This document shows positions 44,131-52,423 of a stretch of 64,000 bases of DNA, piece after piece. This DNA comes from Chlamydiia bacterium (GTDB taxonomy: Bacteria; Chlamydiota; Chlamydiia; Chlamydiales; GCA-2402025): the NCBI GenBank assembly GCA_022601395.1, contig JAJACS010000002.1:62001-126000 (forward strand), read 5' to 3'. The position numbers and the translations under genes are program-made. The first letter of the stretch is position 1, and each line of letters starts with the position of its first letter. Under the pieces are notes generated by a model, which was given only the letters and a program-made list of their open reading frames with translations, was not told the DNA's origin and did not search any database.

Positions 44131-44745
44131 CTAGTGATCTTCCGAAGGAAACTCAAAGCTGAGGACTGGATGAATACTTAGGTTAATTGCGTCATCTGCT
44201 TCAGGCCTGCTCATGAGTTCTGAAAGTTCAAGTTGAAGTCCTAACTGTTCTTCTTTTAATCTCTCTTTGTCATCTTCTGTGAGACCTTCTCTGTGTAATT
44301 TTTCAAGAAGATCGTCCATATTGTTTTTAAGTTGCTGGCTTCGTAAAGAAAGTGTAAGTAATGGAGAGACATTAGCTGCAATGGTTTCTCTAAGATCAGT
44401 GAACTCTTCAAAATTAGAAGGCGATAGATGTTTGTCATCTTCATGAGTGGGGCTGCTTGGTGGGGTCGAAGATTCATCTTCGCTAGAGTCAGGCATTCCT
44501 AATACTTGAAAAGTCGTGCGAGTAATATTCTGTTCAACAGGTGCTCCCTTAGAAACAATTGTAACTCGTCTTTTTGCTAAAGATTTTGGAGCGCTACGTT
44601 CTACTGTAGGTACTAAGCCGACCTTAAAATCATTCACAGTTTCTTGTGCAGGTGTATGGGCCTCTTTTTCAGGAGAAGGAGGAACAGGATTACTTGGAAC
44701 TGGAGGTCCTGGTGGGCTAGGGGTGCGTTCTGGAACGTATACCAT
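44131..44745 (-). CDS. Proline-rich, partly disordered protein
   Basis: This 204-residue protein has an N-terminal ~30 residues that are Pro-rich (PPGPPVPSNPVPPSPEKE), then a basic segment (SLAKRRVTIVSKG), a Ser/Asp/Pro acidic linker (~83-110), and a helical coiled-coil C-terminal half (SLRSQQLKNNMDDLLEKLHREGLTEDDKERLKEEQLGLQLELSELM). There is no signal peptide. PxxP tracts plus coiled coil are common in effectors that bind host SH3 or cytoskeletal proteins, but nothing here proves secretion. It lies upstream of the small-protein trio on the same strand. Confidence 0.65.
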   Translation of the reverse strand: MVYVPERTPSPPGPPVPSNPVPPSPEKEAHTPAQETVNDFKVGLVPTVERSAPKSLAKRRVTIVSKGAPVEQNITRTTFQVLGMPDSSEDESSTPPSSPTHEDDKHLSPSNFEEFTDLRETIAANVSPLLTLSLRSQQLKNNMDDLLEKLHREGLTEDDKERLKEEQLGLQLELSELMSRPEADDAINLSIHPVLSFEFPSEDH

Positions 44746-44784
44746 TAGTTTTATCCATCTTTTTGATTAAAAACTCAGAATATT

Positions 44785-46272
44785 TTAACTAAAGAGAGCT
44801 TTGTTATCAGCTTTAAAATAATAATTTATTGTTGAAATAAAAATTATAATTGCTGCCAAAACAGAAAGGCTTAGCGTAAAAGTGTTTTTGTAGATAAAGA
44901 GCTCTAGTTGTTTAGGGACTTCTTCTATGAGTGTCAAAAGAAAACTTGTATAAGACTCGTTAAATGAATGGAACATATGGGAGATAGCTTGGATAGGAGA
45001 AAAGGTAAAACCAAGAAGAAGTAGCACCATAGCAAAAGAGATAAGAAGGGGAATAAAGAGGTTATAGAAAAGGCTGAGAAGAGGAAATCTTTCAAAGGTA
45101 TTTAAGAGGATTGGAAGTGTTGCAGATGATACTGCAACACTTAGGGCAAGGTTTTTTCTAAGCAGGGTGAGTAAGAGATAAAGACACTTATCAAAAAAAG
45201 GCCAGAAAAGAACTTCGTTGGAATTCCTTTTTGGAATCAGAAGGCGTAGAGAGTTTTCAAGAGGTTTATAAAACACAAGGATAGCAAATGTGGCGCTGTA
45301 GCTGAGCTGGAACCCCGCGTCCAAAAGGCAGTTTGGATCAGCAAGAAAGGAAATCACAAACACGATAGCAAGAGTGTTTATAGCACGTGGTTTTAGTCCA
45401 ATAAGGCTTGCGAATATATAGATTAAAATCCCAAGAAAAGCTCTCATCACAGAGGAAGATCCACCAAGATATAAAACGTAGAGAAGAAGAAGGGAAAGAA
45501 GAAGAAGACTTCTTAGCTTTCTAAAAGGAATAGCTCTTAGGAAGATATATAAGAAAAATGAAAGTAGCGCAAAATGAAAACCTGAGATGGCAAGAAGGTG
45601 AGAAAGGCCAAGCTTTGAAAATTCATAGTTTAGTGTTTTGTTATCGAGATATCCAAGAGTAAGAGCAGAGAGAAGTTTTAAGACCTTTTTGTTTTCTATG
45701 TGATTTTTCAGATGCCTTTCTGCTTTTTGCTTTTGCATAAAGCGCATGTAAGACAGGCTTCTTGTTTTCTCAATAGGTAGAATAGAACTCTCTTTGTTTA
45801 TCTTGAGTTTTGCATATCGTCCTAAGGTCTTTGCTAAGGTAACACTAGAGATATAGTAGTCTGTATCTCCCTTTAGATTTTTCCTGTATTTAGAGGTGTA
45901 GATGCAAGGTATGTTGTATGTTTTGTTCCCGTCTTTATCCTCCATCACGCGAGCGATAGCTTTGTAGCTATACATTCTTTTTCCAAACAGAGTTTTTACT
46001 CTCTTGTCCGCCACTTGTAAATATACGCTCCCTTCAAATTGCTTGCCATCTGGTGGCTTATTCAAGTGAAGATAACAAAGAGATAGGGCAAAGATGATAG
46101 AAGGAAACATTTTGACTTTTTTCCTTAGGTAGGAAAAAAGCAAAAGTAGGATGAAAAAAGGAATTTTGACAGAATACAGAAATCCAAAAGCGAGCAGAAT
46201 ATAAAAACACACTTCTAAAAAAGGTGCTTTTTCAAAGTAAGAATCCAAACTTTTAGAAAACGTAACAAGCAT
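44785..46272 (-). CDS. comEC: ComEC/Rec2 family DNA-uptake channel protein (short form)
   Basis: This polytopic membrane protein of 495 residues has the ComEC competence-domain signature SALTLGYLDNKTLNYEFSKLGLSHLLAISGFHFALLSFFLYI and SSVMRAFLGILIYIFASLIGLKPRAINTLAIVF. The N-terminal OB-like region (~70-175) is present. The C-terminal metallo-beta-lactamase domain found in many ComEC proteins is absent, as I recall for chlamydial CT339. It would form the inner-membrane channel for single-stranded DNA uptake. It lies 41 nt downstream of ndh. Confidence 0.88.
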   Translation of the reverse strand: MLVTFSKSLDSYFEKAPFLEVCFYILLAFGFLYSVKIPFFILLLLFSYLRKKVKMFPSIIFALSLCYLHLNKPPDGKQFEGSVYLQVADKRVKTLFGKRMYSYKAIARVMEDKDGNKTYNIPCIYTSKYRKNLKGDTDYYISSVTLAKTLGRYAKLKINKESSILPIEKTRSLSYMRFMQKQKAERHLKNHIENKKVLKLLSALTLGYLDNKTLNYEFSKLGLSHLLAISGFHFALLSFFLYIFLRAIPFRKLRSLLLLSLLLLYVLYLGGSSSVMRAFLGILIYIFASLIGLKPRAINTLAIVFVISFLADPNCLLDAGFQLSYSATFAILVFYKPLENSLRLLIPKRNSNEVLFWPFFDKCLYLLLTLLRKNLALSVAVSSATLPILLNTFERFPLLSLFYNLFIPLLISFAMVLLLLGFTFSPIQAISHMFHSFNESYTSFLLTLIEEVPKQLELFIYKNTFTLSLSVLAAIIIFISTINYYFKADNKALFS

Positions 46273-46313
46273 CGGAGAAATGCTAGTGAAGAGCCTTCAT
46301 ATCTGCAAGGATT

Positions 46314-47600
46314 TTAAGTATTTTTTTCTTCAGGAGAATTATCTCTGTGTTCTTTATCTATAGTACTATGGATCAGACGAGCGCCTCTCATGCCTGTTGT
46401 ATAATGGAAATACCAGTCCATCATAACAGCATATCTACTGCGGAAGCCAACGAGATAAGCAATATGAACAAAAGCCCAAATGACCCAAGCGATGAATCCG
46501 GTGAGCTTGATTTTACCAAAAGAGCAGACAGCCTTTGCTTTTCCAATTGTGGCAAGAGAACCCTTGTCAAAATACTTAAAGGGCTTACGTTTTTCTTTTG
46601 GAGTTTTCTTCTTAAGGATTCTTCCAACATAGTTTCCTTGTTGGATAGCAGCAGTCGCAACAGCTGGGATAGGCTTGCCTTGTTTGTCCATTGTGCAGCA
46701 AGCATCTCCAATCACAAAAACCTCAGGGTGATTCGGAACTGTAAGGTCTTTTTCAACGATCACTCTTCCTTGTCTGTCTAGAGGAACGTCAAGTGTTCTA
46801 AGAAGGAAGGAAGCTTGGTTTCCAGCAGCCCAAACGATGTTTCTTGCCTTAATGAAGCTATCTTTTGTTCGTACTCCCTCTTTTTCAACGCCAGTAACCA
46901 TGGTGTTTGTAAGAACTCTAACACCCATTTTTTCAAGGTCTTTTTTAGCTCTTTCAGAAAGAGAAGGAGGATAAGGAGGAAGTATTCTAGGTCCAGCTTC
47001 AATGAGGAAAATCTTGGACTTTTCAGGATTGATTCTTCTGAAGTTTTTAAACATTGTATTGTGAGCTATCTCAGCAATAGCGCCGGCCATTTCAACGCCT
47101 GTTGGTCCTCCACCAATTACAACAAAATGCAGGTACTTCTCAGCCTCTTCATAAGAGTCTTGCCTTTCAGCTTTCTCAAAAGAAAGAAGAACATTTTCTC
47201 TAATATTAAGAGCGTCTTTTAATGTCTTTAGTCCAGGAGCATGCTCTTCCCACTGATCATTGCCGAAGTAAGAATGCCTTGCACCTGTACACACCACAAG
47301 GTAGTCATAGGTGATTTCTCTAGAGCAGTTGAGAGTGATCTTTTTTTCTTCTTTGTTGATCGATTTTACATCTCCCATCATAACGGAGGTGTTCTTGCAA
47401 TTTTTGAAAATCTCTCTAAGAGGGAAGGCGATATCAGCAGGAGATAGGGCCGCTGCTGCAACTTGATAGAGTAGAGGCTGGAATAGATGATGGTTCTTTC
47501 TATCGAGAAGAAGGACTTCCATATCTGTCTTTCTTAAGTGCTTCGCGCAGTTTACTCCAGCAAAACCGCCGCCAATAATTACAACTTTTGTGTAGGACAT
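46314..47600 (-). CDS. ndh: Type II NADH:quinone oxidoreductase (NDH-2)
   Basis: This monotopic flavoprotein of the inner membrane passes electrons from NADH to quinone without pumping ions. It has FAD motif GGGFAG (residues 10-15), NAD motif VVIGGGPTGVEMAGAIAE (~160), second FAD block VFVIGDACCTMDKQGKPIPAVATAAIQQG, and a C-terminal amphipathic/membrane-binding region (GFIAWVIWAFVHIAYLVGFRSRYAVMMDW). It is 428 residues long. Promoter at 47616-47645. Chlamydiaceae rely on Na+-NQR; an NDH-2 points to a non-classical chlamydia. Confidence 0.93.
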   Translation of the reverse strand: MSYTKVVIIGGGFAGVNCAKHLRKTDMEVLLLDRKNHHLFQPLLYQVAAAALSPADIAFPLREIFKNCKNTSVMMGDVKSINKEEKKITLNCSREITYDYLVVCTGARHSYFGNDQWEEHAPGLKTLKDALNIRENVLLSFEKAERQDSYEEAEKYLHFVVIGGGPTGVEMAGAIAEIAHNTMFKNFRRINPEKSKIFLIEAGPRILPPYPPSLSERAKKDLEKMGVRVLTNTMVTGVEKEGVRTKDSFIKARNIVWAAGNQASFLLRTLDVPLDRQGRVIVEKDLTVPNHPEVFVIGDACCTMDKQGKPIPAVATAAIQQGNYVGRILKKKTPKEKRKPFKYFDKGSLATIGKAKAVCSFGKIKLTGFIAWVIWAFVHIAYLVGFRSRYAVMMDWYFHYTTGMRGARLIHSTIDKEHRDNSPEEKNT

Positions 47601-47615
47601 TGTTCTTAGCTTTTG

Positions 47616-47645
47616 ATAATAAATTGGTTAAATAATAGCGTCCAA
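47616..47645 (-). promoter_or_regulatory. Promoter of ndh
   Basis: TTGGAC (47645-47640), 18 nt, TATTAT (47621-47616) on the minus strand, with the ATG at 47600 only ~15 nt from the -10. The leader would be very short. Confidence 0.45.
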
Positions 47646-47726
47646 CTGACGCATCCACTAAATGCTCATTATAAAGGATAAGCATTTTAAAATAAGTAAA
47701 ATTGAAATGGAAGAATTAGCTTAAAA

Positions 47727-47757
47727 AAAAAGACCTAGTAAATCACTAGGTCTTTTT
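47727..47757 (-). terminator. Rho-independent terminator
   Basis: The stem AAAAAGACCTAGT / ACTAGGTCTTTTT has a 5-nt loop and is followed on the minus strand by T-rich sequence. It ends the tail-anchored gene at 47776-48165. Confidence 0.9.
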
Positions 47758-47775
47758 AAGCTAAAAGATGATCTC

Positions 47776-48165
47776 TTATTTAAAAAAGAGAGATTTAGCC
47801 GCGAGCGTCAGAGCGGCCCCTGCAACAAATGCGATCGCTGGGATCACGTACTGTGAAGAAGAGGAGGCTTCAGTTTGAGTAGAAGCTTCATGAGTTTCTG
47901 GCTTTTTCTCAAGAAGTTCGATTTTCTTATTTGCTTCTTTTAGTTGGCCGTAAGTTGCAGCTTGGGATTGATTTGCTAGGATAAGCTGTTCTCTATAGAA
48001 GTCCCTTTGATCTGTAGCTTCAGCTAGTAGATGGTGGTACTTATCAATGGTGCCAGCCATTTGATCGCCAATTTCGCCTAGTTTTTTAAACTGATCTCCT
48101 GTTGAGCTTTCGCTAGGAGTGTTTACAGTTTTTACGCCTGCTTGGTCAGTCAGAGCAACGCACAT
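47776..48165 (-). CDS. Tail-anchored coiled-coil protein A
   Basis: This 129-residue protein has a polar N-terminus, a helical/coiled-coil middle (~25-90, KKLGEIGDQMAGTIDKYHHLLAEATDQRDFYREQL...YGQLKEANKKIELLEKK), a Ser/Thr/Glu linker, and one C-terminal membrane segment (~108-126, YVIPAIAFVAGAALTLAAK) ending in SLFFK. There is no N-terminal signal, so it would be inserted by its tail. It has the same plan as the gene at 48373. Function unknown; candidate inclusion-membrane or organelle-targeted protein. Confidence 0.7.
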   Translation of the reverse strand: MCVALTDQAGVKTVNTPSESSTGDQFKKLGEIGDQMAGTIDKYHHLLAEATDQRDFYREQLILANQSQAATYGQLKEANKKIELLEKKPETHEASTQTEASSSSQYVIPAIAFVAGAALTLAAKSLFFK

Positions 48166-48201
48166 ATTATTACCTTCCTTATTATAAGTTTCCGTCCTTA
48201 T

Positions 48202-48223
48202 ATTATAGCAATAATTTGAATAA
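48202..48223 (-). promoter_or_regulatory. Promoter of tail-anchored gene A (shared motif)
   Basis: On the minus strand TTATTCAAATTATTGC directly precedes TATAAT (48207-48202), with an extended-10 TG. Nearly the same bases precede the -10 of the neighbouring paralogue (48727-48748). Confidence 0.6.
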
Positions 48224-48308
48224 TTTTACATTTGTTTTTGAATAAACCGCATATAAAAGCCCTTTTTATGGTAAAAATAATTTTAAACACACGTAAATAA
48301 ATAAAAAG

Positions 48309-48332
48309 AGCTCTAGAGGGTGCTCTAGAGCT
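48309..48332 (-). terminator. Rho-independent terminator
   Basis: A perfect 10-bp stem AGCTCTAGAG / CTCTAGAGCT with a 4-nt loop is followed by CTTTTTATTT on the minus strand. It ends the gene at 48373-48696. Confidence 0.9.
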
Positions 48333-48372
48333 TTCATGACTGGGTTTTCAAAGTCTTTAAATAGAATTACTT

Positions 48373-48696
48373 TTAGCTTCTTGAAAAAAGAATACCCATA
48401 GCTACCGTAGAAATAGTTGCTACATAGCCCGCTACTATGAGGCCTAACTTAAAAACAGTGGCACTGGACTGAACCTCTTCTAGTTTAGCTTTTAGTTGAG
48501 AATTTTCATCCTTTTTTCTATTGATGATCGTTATAGCAGCACTTTCTTGTGTACTTAAGTGAAGAGTAAGGGCATCAACTTTCTCGTTTAAAGCTGTATT
48601 TTCATCTTTAAGTTTATTTATTTCTGTTCTTAAAGAAGGCGCTACTGTTTGGGTGTTTTCTTTGCGACCAAAATGATTGTAAAAAGGTATAGACAT
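48373..48696 (-). CDS. Tail-anchored coiled-coil protein B
   Basis: This 107-residue protein has a coiled coil at ~22-78 (LRTEINKLKDENTALNEKVDALTLHLSTQE...RKKDENSQLKAKLEEVQ) and one C-terminal membrane segment (~82-103, FKLGLIVAGYVATISTVAMGI) ending in LFSRS. No N-terminal signal. It shares architecture and promoter motif with protein A, although primary-sequence identity is low. It has its own terminator at 48309-48332. Function unknown. Confidence 0.7.
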   Translation of the reverse strand: MSIPFYNHFGRKENTQTVAPSLRTEINKLKDENTALNEKVDALTLHLSTQESAAITIINRKKDENSQLKAKLEEVQSSATVFKLGLIVAGYVATISTVAMGILFSRS

Positions 48697-48726
48697 ATGT
48701 CCTCAATTATATTTAACAATATGAAT

Positions 48727-48748
48727 ATTATAACAAAAATTTGAATAA
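48727..48748 (-). promoter_or_regulatory. Promoter of tail-anchored gene B (shared motif)
   Basis: On the minus strand TTATTCAAATTTTTGT directly precedes TATAAT (48732-48727). It differs from the promoter of gene A at only two positions over 22 bases. Confidence 0.6.
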
Positions 48749-48804
48749 AAGTAAAAAAATATTTAAAAAACTTGTATTTGCAATGTTTTAATTTGGGAAT
48801 AAAA

Positions 48805-48870
48805 GAAAAAACTTCGATAAACCCGCTGAGGGCCTATCGAAGTCCTAGTTAACATTGGAGTATGTATGTA
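48805..48870 (-). ncRNA. Candidate small RNA (promoter plus terminator, no gene)
   Basis: On the minus strand a TATAAT (48882-48877), again with ATTCA 14 nt before it, is followed ~30 nt later by a terminator-like hairpin (48843-48811) and a T-run. The predicted transcript is ~65 nt and holds no convincing ORF with a ribosome site. It could instead be the distal terminator of the MFS gene. Confidence 0.4.
48811..48843 (-). terminator. Rho-independent terminator
   Basis: A 9-bp stem ACTTCGATA / TATCGAAGT encloses a 15-nt loop that contains a nested CCC/GGG pair. A run of six T follows on the minus strand. Confidence 0.8.
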
Positions 48871-48979
48871 GGTAATATTATACACTTTTTCTGAATTAAA
48901 TTATATATATATTCATATTATTACTTTCTGTTTTAATCGGGCTCTGGAAGGTGTTTTTACGGCATTAATAATAAGTAGT

Positions 48980-50215
48980 TTAAGGTTGTACAGGCCTTTT
49001 CAGGAGAAGGGATTTTGCTCTCAGAATATAATAGGAGCCAAATAGGCAGATAATACCCCCGAGAGCGAGTACGAAGCTCGGGCTAAAAACAGATATAAGC
49101 ACCCCTCCTAGAGAGGGCCCAATGAGACCTCTTATTCCTACCATTAGGACATTTGTTCCAGTGTATTTAGAGGAGGACTCCTCTTCTGAAGCAAAAAGAG
49201 TTCCAGATAGGTGCCAGAGTAGGTGGCTGCCAGCCTGGGCTACCCCATATAAGAGAAAGGCAAGGTTTAGGAAGATCAGGCTGATTTTCGCAAAGAGAAG
49301 AAGAATTGGGAAAAAGCCGAATCCTACCAAGATAAGAGAAGTGAGCTTTTTCACAGAGTATTTCTCGATGCCCTTTCTCCAGAGAAAGGTTGAGATAAGT
49401 ACCCCAAATCCCATCCAAATATACCTTCCATTTGTGATAGTCTCATGGGAGAGAGAAAGTGTTTCAGCAAAGTAAATGGCAAGAGCTGGTGCAATCAACA
49501 TCAAACCGAACCCACCAATCATAAATCCCCATTGGAATTTGGCAAACTCTGGGTAGGTTCTCATAAGGTAAAGGCAGTCTTTCCAGGGCTGAAGAAGCTT
49601 TGATTTTGTCTTTGGGGGTGTATTCTTATCAGGAATCATCTTAGGAAGAGGGATGCGTTTTTGGAAGAATACAGAGCTTATCGAGATAAGGGCTGTTGCA
49701 ATAAAGAGGATCTTCCAGGCAAAGGGGTAAGCATCAAGGAATTTACCAACAAAGAGACCAAGAAAGATACTCTCAGCAAAGCAGAGCAAAAAGACATAAG
49801 AAAATAATGTTTCTCTTTTCTTCTTCTCTATGTTTACTTTCATGATTTCCATAAGAGCAGGGGTCCCAGCGCGGTAGAAAAGCTGATAGAGTGCCGATGC
49901 GAAAATGAGATACCAAACACTGCTAAAAAAGGGCAGGAAAATAAAGGGTAGCTTACCTAGTACCCAGGCCCATGTCAGGTTGGGAATAAGCTTGTCTTTC
50001 TGTCTTGTAAGAGAGGAGCTCCAATAGAATGAGAAAAAGGAGATAACAGGCCGCAGCGTGACAAAGACTGTAAGCTGGAAAGTAGTTGCTCCAAGATCCT
50101 TCCTTAATATGAATGCAAGAAGAGTGTAAAGAGCCATAAGAGGCTCATTAGCCAAATGCATCCACAAAAGGGCGAATCTAGTCTTTTTAAAGCGTGTTGA
50201 TGCCTCTAGTTCCAT
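48980..50215 (-). CDS. Major facilitator superfamily transporter
   Basis: This 411-residue inner-membrane protein has about twelve hydrophobic segments in two halves split by a polar loop (~190-210, KMIPDKNTPPKTKSKLLQPWK). The loop between helices 2 and 3 (SSLTRQKDKL) has the basic character of the MFS signature but is degenerate. Substrate cannot be read. Helix 10/11 region (LLYGVAQAGSHLLWHLSGTLFASEEESSSKYTG) is distinctive. It starts with ATG after AAGTAAGAAC, a weak site. Its terminator may be the hairpin at 48811-48843. Confidence 0.85.
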   Translation of the reverse strand: MELEASTRFKKTRFALLWMHLANEPLMALYTLLAFILRKDLGATTFQLTVFVTLRPVISFFSFYWSSSLTRQKDKLIPNLTWAWVLGKLPFIFLPFFSSVWYLIFASALYQLFYRAGTPALMEIMKVNIEKKKRETLFSYVFLLCFAESIFLGLFVGKFLDAYPFAWKILFIATALISISSVFFQKRIPLPKMIPDKNTPPKTKSKLLQPWKDCLYLMRTYPEFAKFQWGFMIGGFGLMLIAPALAIYFAETLSLSHETITNGRYIWMGFGVLISTFLWRKGIEKYSVKKLTSLILVGFGFFPILLLFAKISLIFLNLAFLLYGVAQAGSHLLWHLSGTLFASEEESSSKYTGTNVLMVGIRGLIGPSLGGVLISVFSPSFVLALGGIICLFGSYYILRAKSLLLKRPVQP

Positions 50216-50384
50216 ACCAAGTTCTTACTTTGTTTTTCTCCAGTGGATTTTACTCGATATGTCTCTTTTGAGCTAATACTATTAGACCTTCTTAAAAGAC
50301 ACTTTTTTAAAAAGCATTGAAAATTGCCGATTGATCCATTACTATAAAACGTTTTGGTAATTAAAAATTTTGATTGACAGTTAG

Positions 50385-51191
50385 ATGAATAAACACGCCT
50401 CAGAATATTATCAAAGTAAAAAGGAGAACAACGATGCGATTTTTGATGAAGTGATTGCGCTTCATGAAAAAGCTGCAGAGTTTGAGTTTTCAGACCTCCA
50501 ATCAAAATCTAAACGATTTCCTAAAGGATTTTTCGAGCTTGCAAAGCTAACAAAAAAGGACAGAATCGATTTCACATGTTCTTTTTGGGAAGCGACACTT
50601 CCTTACTCTCCAAAGTTACACGAGTTCTTAACCTTATTTTTTGCTAGAGTGGATGATATAGGTGTTTACCTTGTGAAAAGGGAAGTGGACCCTGAGCTTA
50701 CACCTCACCTCGTATACAGTCTTTCTGATGAAGAATCTTTTTATAGAGGTTTGCCTTCAGCAATTCCAGAGGAAGTAGAAATGCTCAAGAGTGATCTGCA
50801 ACTTATTTTACCAGAAGACTTTCTTGGCTTTTTAAAAGTTCATAATGGGTTTGCAAAGGACGGAGATTTTGGGATGATCCAAGTAAACGATGTCTTGTCT
50901 GAAATGAGTGTAGTGCAGAACGAAGCAATGCAAATGACAAACAAACCGATTTTCCAACAAAAGCCAATAGATCCTAGCTGCTTAATTCCTTTCTACAAAT
51001 CAAATGGCTTTAATGTATACGAGTGTTTTTATAAGGGTTGGTATCCGGAAAAAGAAATGGGGAATGTGTTACTCTCTCTTGGAGAAGGGAGAAAGATTGA
51101 TTATTCTGATCCCACAACACGTATTAAAAAGCTTGCCTTTCCGACTTTTTTAGATTGGCTTATGAACTATATGGAACCCTTTAATGTTTAA
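50385..51191 (+). CDS. SMI1/KNR4 (SUKH) domain protein
   Basis: A 268-residue cytoplasmic protein. Residues ~125-255 match the SUKH-1 pattern: IPEEVEMLKSDLQLILPEDFLGFLKVHNGF, a beta region, LIPFYKSNGFNVYECF, LLSLGEG and FLDWLMNYM. The ~120-residue N-terminal part is not recognised. SUKH domains serve as immunity proteins or regulatory adaptors. Here the gene occupies the place of CT338 beside the phosphorelay genes and overlaps hprK by 8 nt, arguing for a conserved regulatory role rather than toxin immunity. Confidence 0.75.
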   Translation: MNKHASEYYQSKKENNDAIFDEVIALHEKAAEFEFSDLQSKSKRFPKGFFELAKLTKKDRIDFTCSFWEATLPYSPKLHEFLTLFFARVDDIGVYLVKREVDPELTPHLVYSLSDEESFYRGLPSAIPEEVEMLKSDLQLILPEDFLGFLKVHNGFAKDGDFGMIQVNDVLSEMSVVQNEAMQMTNKPIFQQKPIDPSCLIPFYKSNGFNVYECFYKGWYPEKEMGNVLLSLGEGRKIDYSDPTTRIKKLAFPTFLDWLMNYMEPFNV

Positions 51192-52176
51192 AGAAAAGTC
51201 AAAAGAGCCCTTTAGCGTGCAAGATCTTTACAAGAAGCATCAAGAACGCCTGGGCCTGAAGCTGATTCTTGGAAAAGACCTTGGCAAGCGCATGATCAAG
51301 TTGCCGCAAGTTGAAAGGCCAGGTCTATCTCTTGCTGGTTACCTTAAAGGCTACTCCGAACTTCGCATGCTTCTTTTTGGAGCGATGGAAATTGATTACT
51401 TGATGGATCTTCACTCGAACGTAAGATACCAAAGGTTGAACTCTGTTTTATCGAAGAAAGTACCTGGAATTATCATCACATCCAGTTTAACACCACCTAA
51501 AGAGTTTAAAGCCCTATGTAGGCAAAAAAATATCCCTCTCTTTATCTCTTCAAAGAGAACTATGGATCTTTTTAATATGCTTACAGTGATCCTTACAGAA
51601 GCGTTTTCTCCTTGTGTATCATGTCATGGAACACTAGTAGAAGCTTTTGGTGTGGGTCTTCTCATACAAGGTGATTCATCCATTGGAAAAAGTGAGGCTG
51701 CCTTAGGCCTTGTTGAAAGGGGACACAGGCTTATATCTGATGATGTGGTTCGGATCACAAAAAAGGAAAACGGCTATCTAGAAGGAACAGGTCCAGAACT
51801 TACAAGACACCTTCTAGAAATTAGAGGAATTGGAATCATTAATGTCGCTCACCTTTACGGAGCTGTGTGCATTAGTGAAAAGAAGAGAGTGGACTTGATT
51901 GTAAAGCTTGAAGCTTGGGATGATAACCACTTTTATGACCGTGTAGGGCTTGAGGAAAAGTATTGTGATGTACTTGGTGTAAAAGTACTTTATCATATTT
52001 TGCCTGTTAAACCTGGGCGCGATGTGATACTATTGCTTGAAACCATTGTTTTAAACCATCGTTTGAAAGGGATGGGATATAATTCTGCGAAGGAGTTCAA
52101 TAGTAAACTTTTAGAAACGATTGCAAAAAGACAAAAAGAAAGGAAGCTACCTATTGAAGCTCACTCAGACAGTTAA
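51184..52176 (+). CDS. hprK: HPr kinase/phosphorylase
   Basis: This bifunctional enzyme phosphorylates and dephosphorylates the regulatory Ser of HPr. The N-terminal domain (~1-140) is of the DRTGG-like HprK type; the catalytic domain has Walker A GDSSIGKS at residues 163-170, the HprK signature LEIRGIGIINVAHLYG, and a C-terminal helix. It is 330 residues long. The gene overlaps both neighbours (8 nt with the SUKH gene, 23 nt with ptsH), so kinase, substrate and EI are expressed together. No sugar permease is in the window. Confidence 0.95.
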   Translation: MFKEKSKEPFSVQDLYKKHQERLGLKLILGKDLGKRMIKLPQVERPGLSLAGYLKGYSELRMLLFGAMEIDYLMDLHSNVRYQRLNSVLSKKVPGIIITSSLTPPKEFKALCRQKNIPLFISSKRTMDLFNMLTVILTEAFSPCVSCHGTLVEAFGVGLLIQGDSSIGKSEAALGLVERGHRLISDDVVRITKKENGYLEGTGPELTRHLLEIRGIGIINVAHLYGAVCISEKKRVDLIVKLEAWDDNHFYDRVGLEEKYCDVLGVKVLYHILPVKPGRDVILLLETIVLNHRLKGMGYNSAKEFNSKLLETIAKRQKERKLPIEAHSDS

Positions 52177-52423
52177 AGTGAAAAACTCTCTTGGTTTGCA
52201 TATCAGGCCAGCTACAGCTATTGTGAAGTTACTTCAGAATACAAGTAGTAAGGTTTTTTTCTCTTTTAAGGATATGACAGTGAATGCAAAAAGCATCATG
52301 AGTTTACTTATATTATCCGCGCAGAAAAATGCATCCATTGAGATTACAGTAGAGGGGAAAGATGCTTCACGAATTATGGAGCAACTCTCAGAAGGATTTG
52401 AAACAAAGTTCGGAGAACGATGA
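52154..52423 (+). CDS. ptsH: Phosphocarrier HPr
   Basis: This is the small phosphocarrier between EI and HprK targets. Phospho-His is His16 in GLHIRPAT, and the HprK target is Ser47 in NAKSIMSLL. The TTG at 52154 gives the canonical 89-residue protein (MKLTQTVKVKNSLGLH) and has AGGAAG 7 nt upstream; a TTG at 52121 would add 11 unneeded residues. The start lies inside the hprK 3' end. The stop overlaps the ptsI start (ATGA). Confidence 0.95.
   Translation: MKLTQTVKVKNSLGLHIRPATAIVKLLQNTSSKVFFSFKDMTVNAKSIMSLLILSAQKNASIEITVEGKDASRIMEQLSEGFETKFGER

Noticed and set aside
48373-48696. Phage holin-like small membrane protein
   Set aside because: Only one C-terminal membrane helix after a long coiled coil, and no phage genes around.
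50385-51191. SUKH protein as part of a toxin-immunity locus
   Set aside because: No toxin or polymorphic-toxin gene is nearby, and the position is conserved beside ptsH/ptsI, pointing to a housekeeping role.
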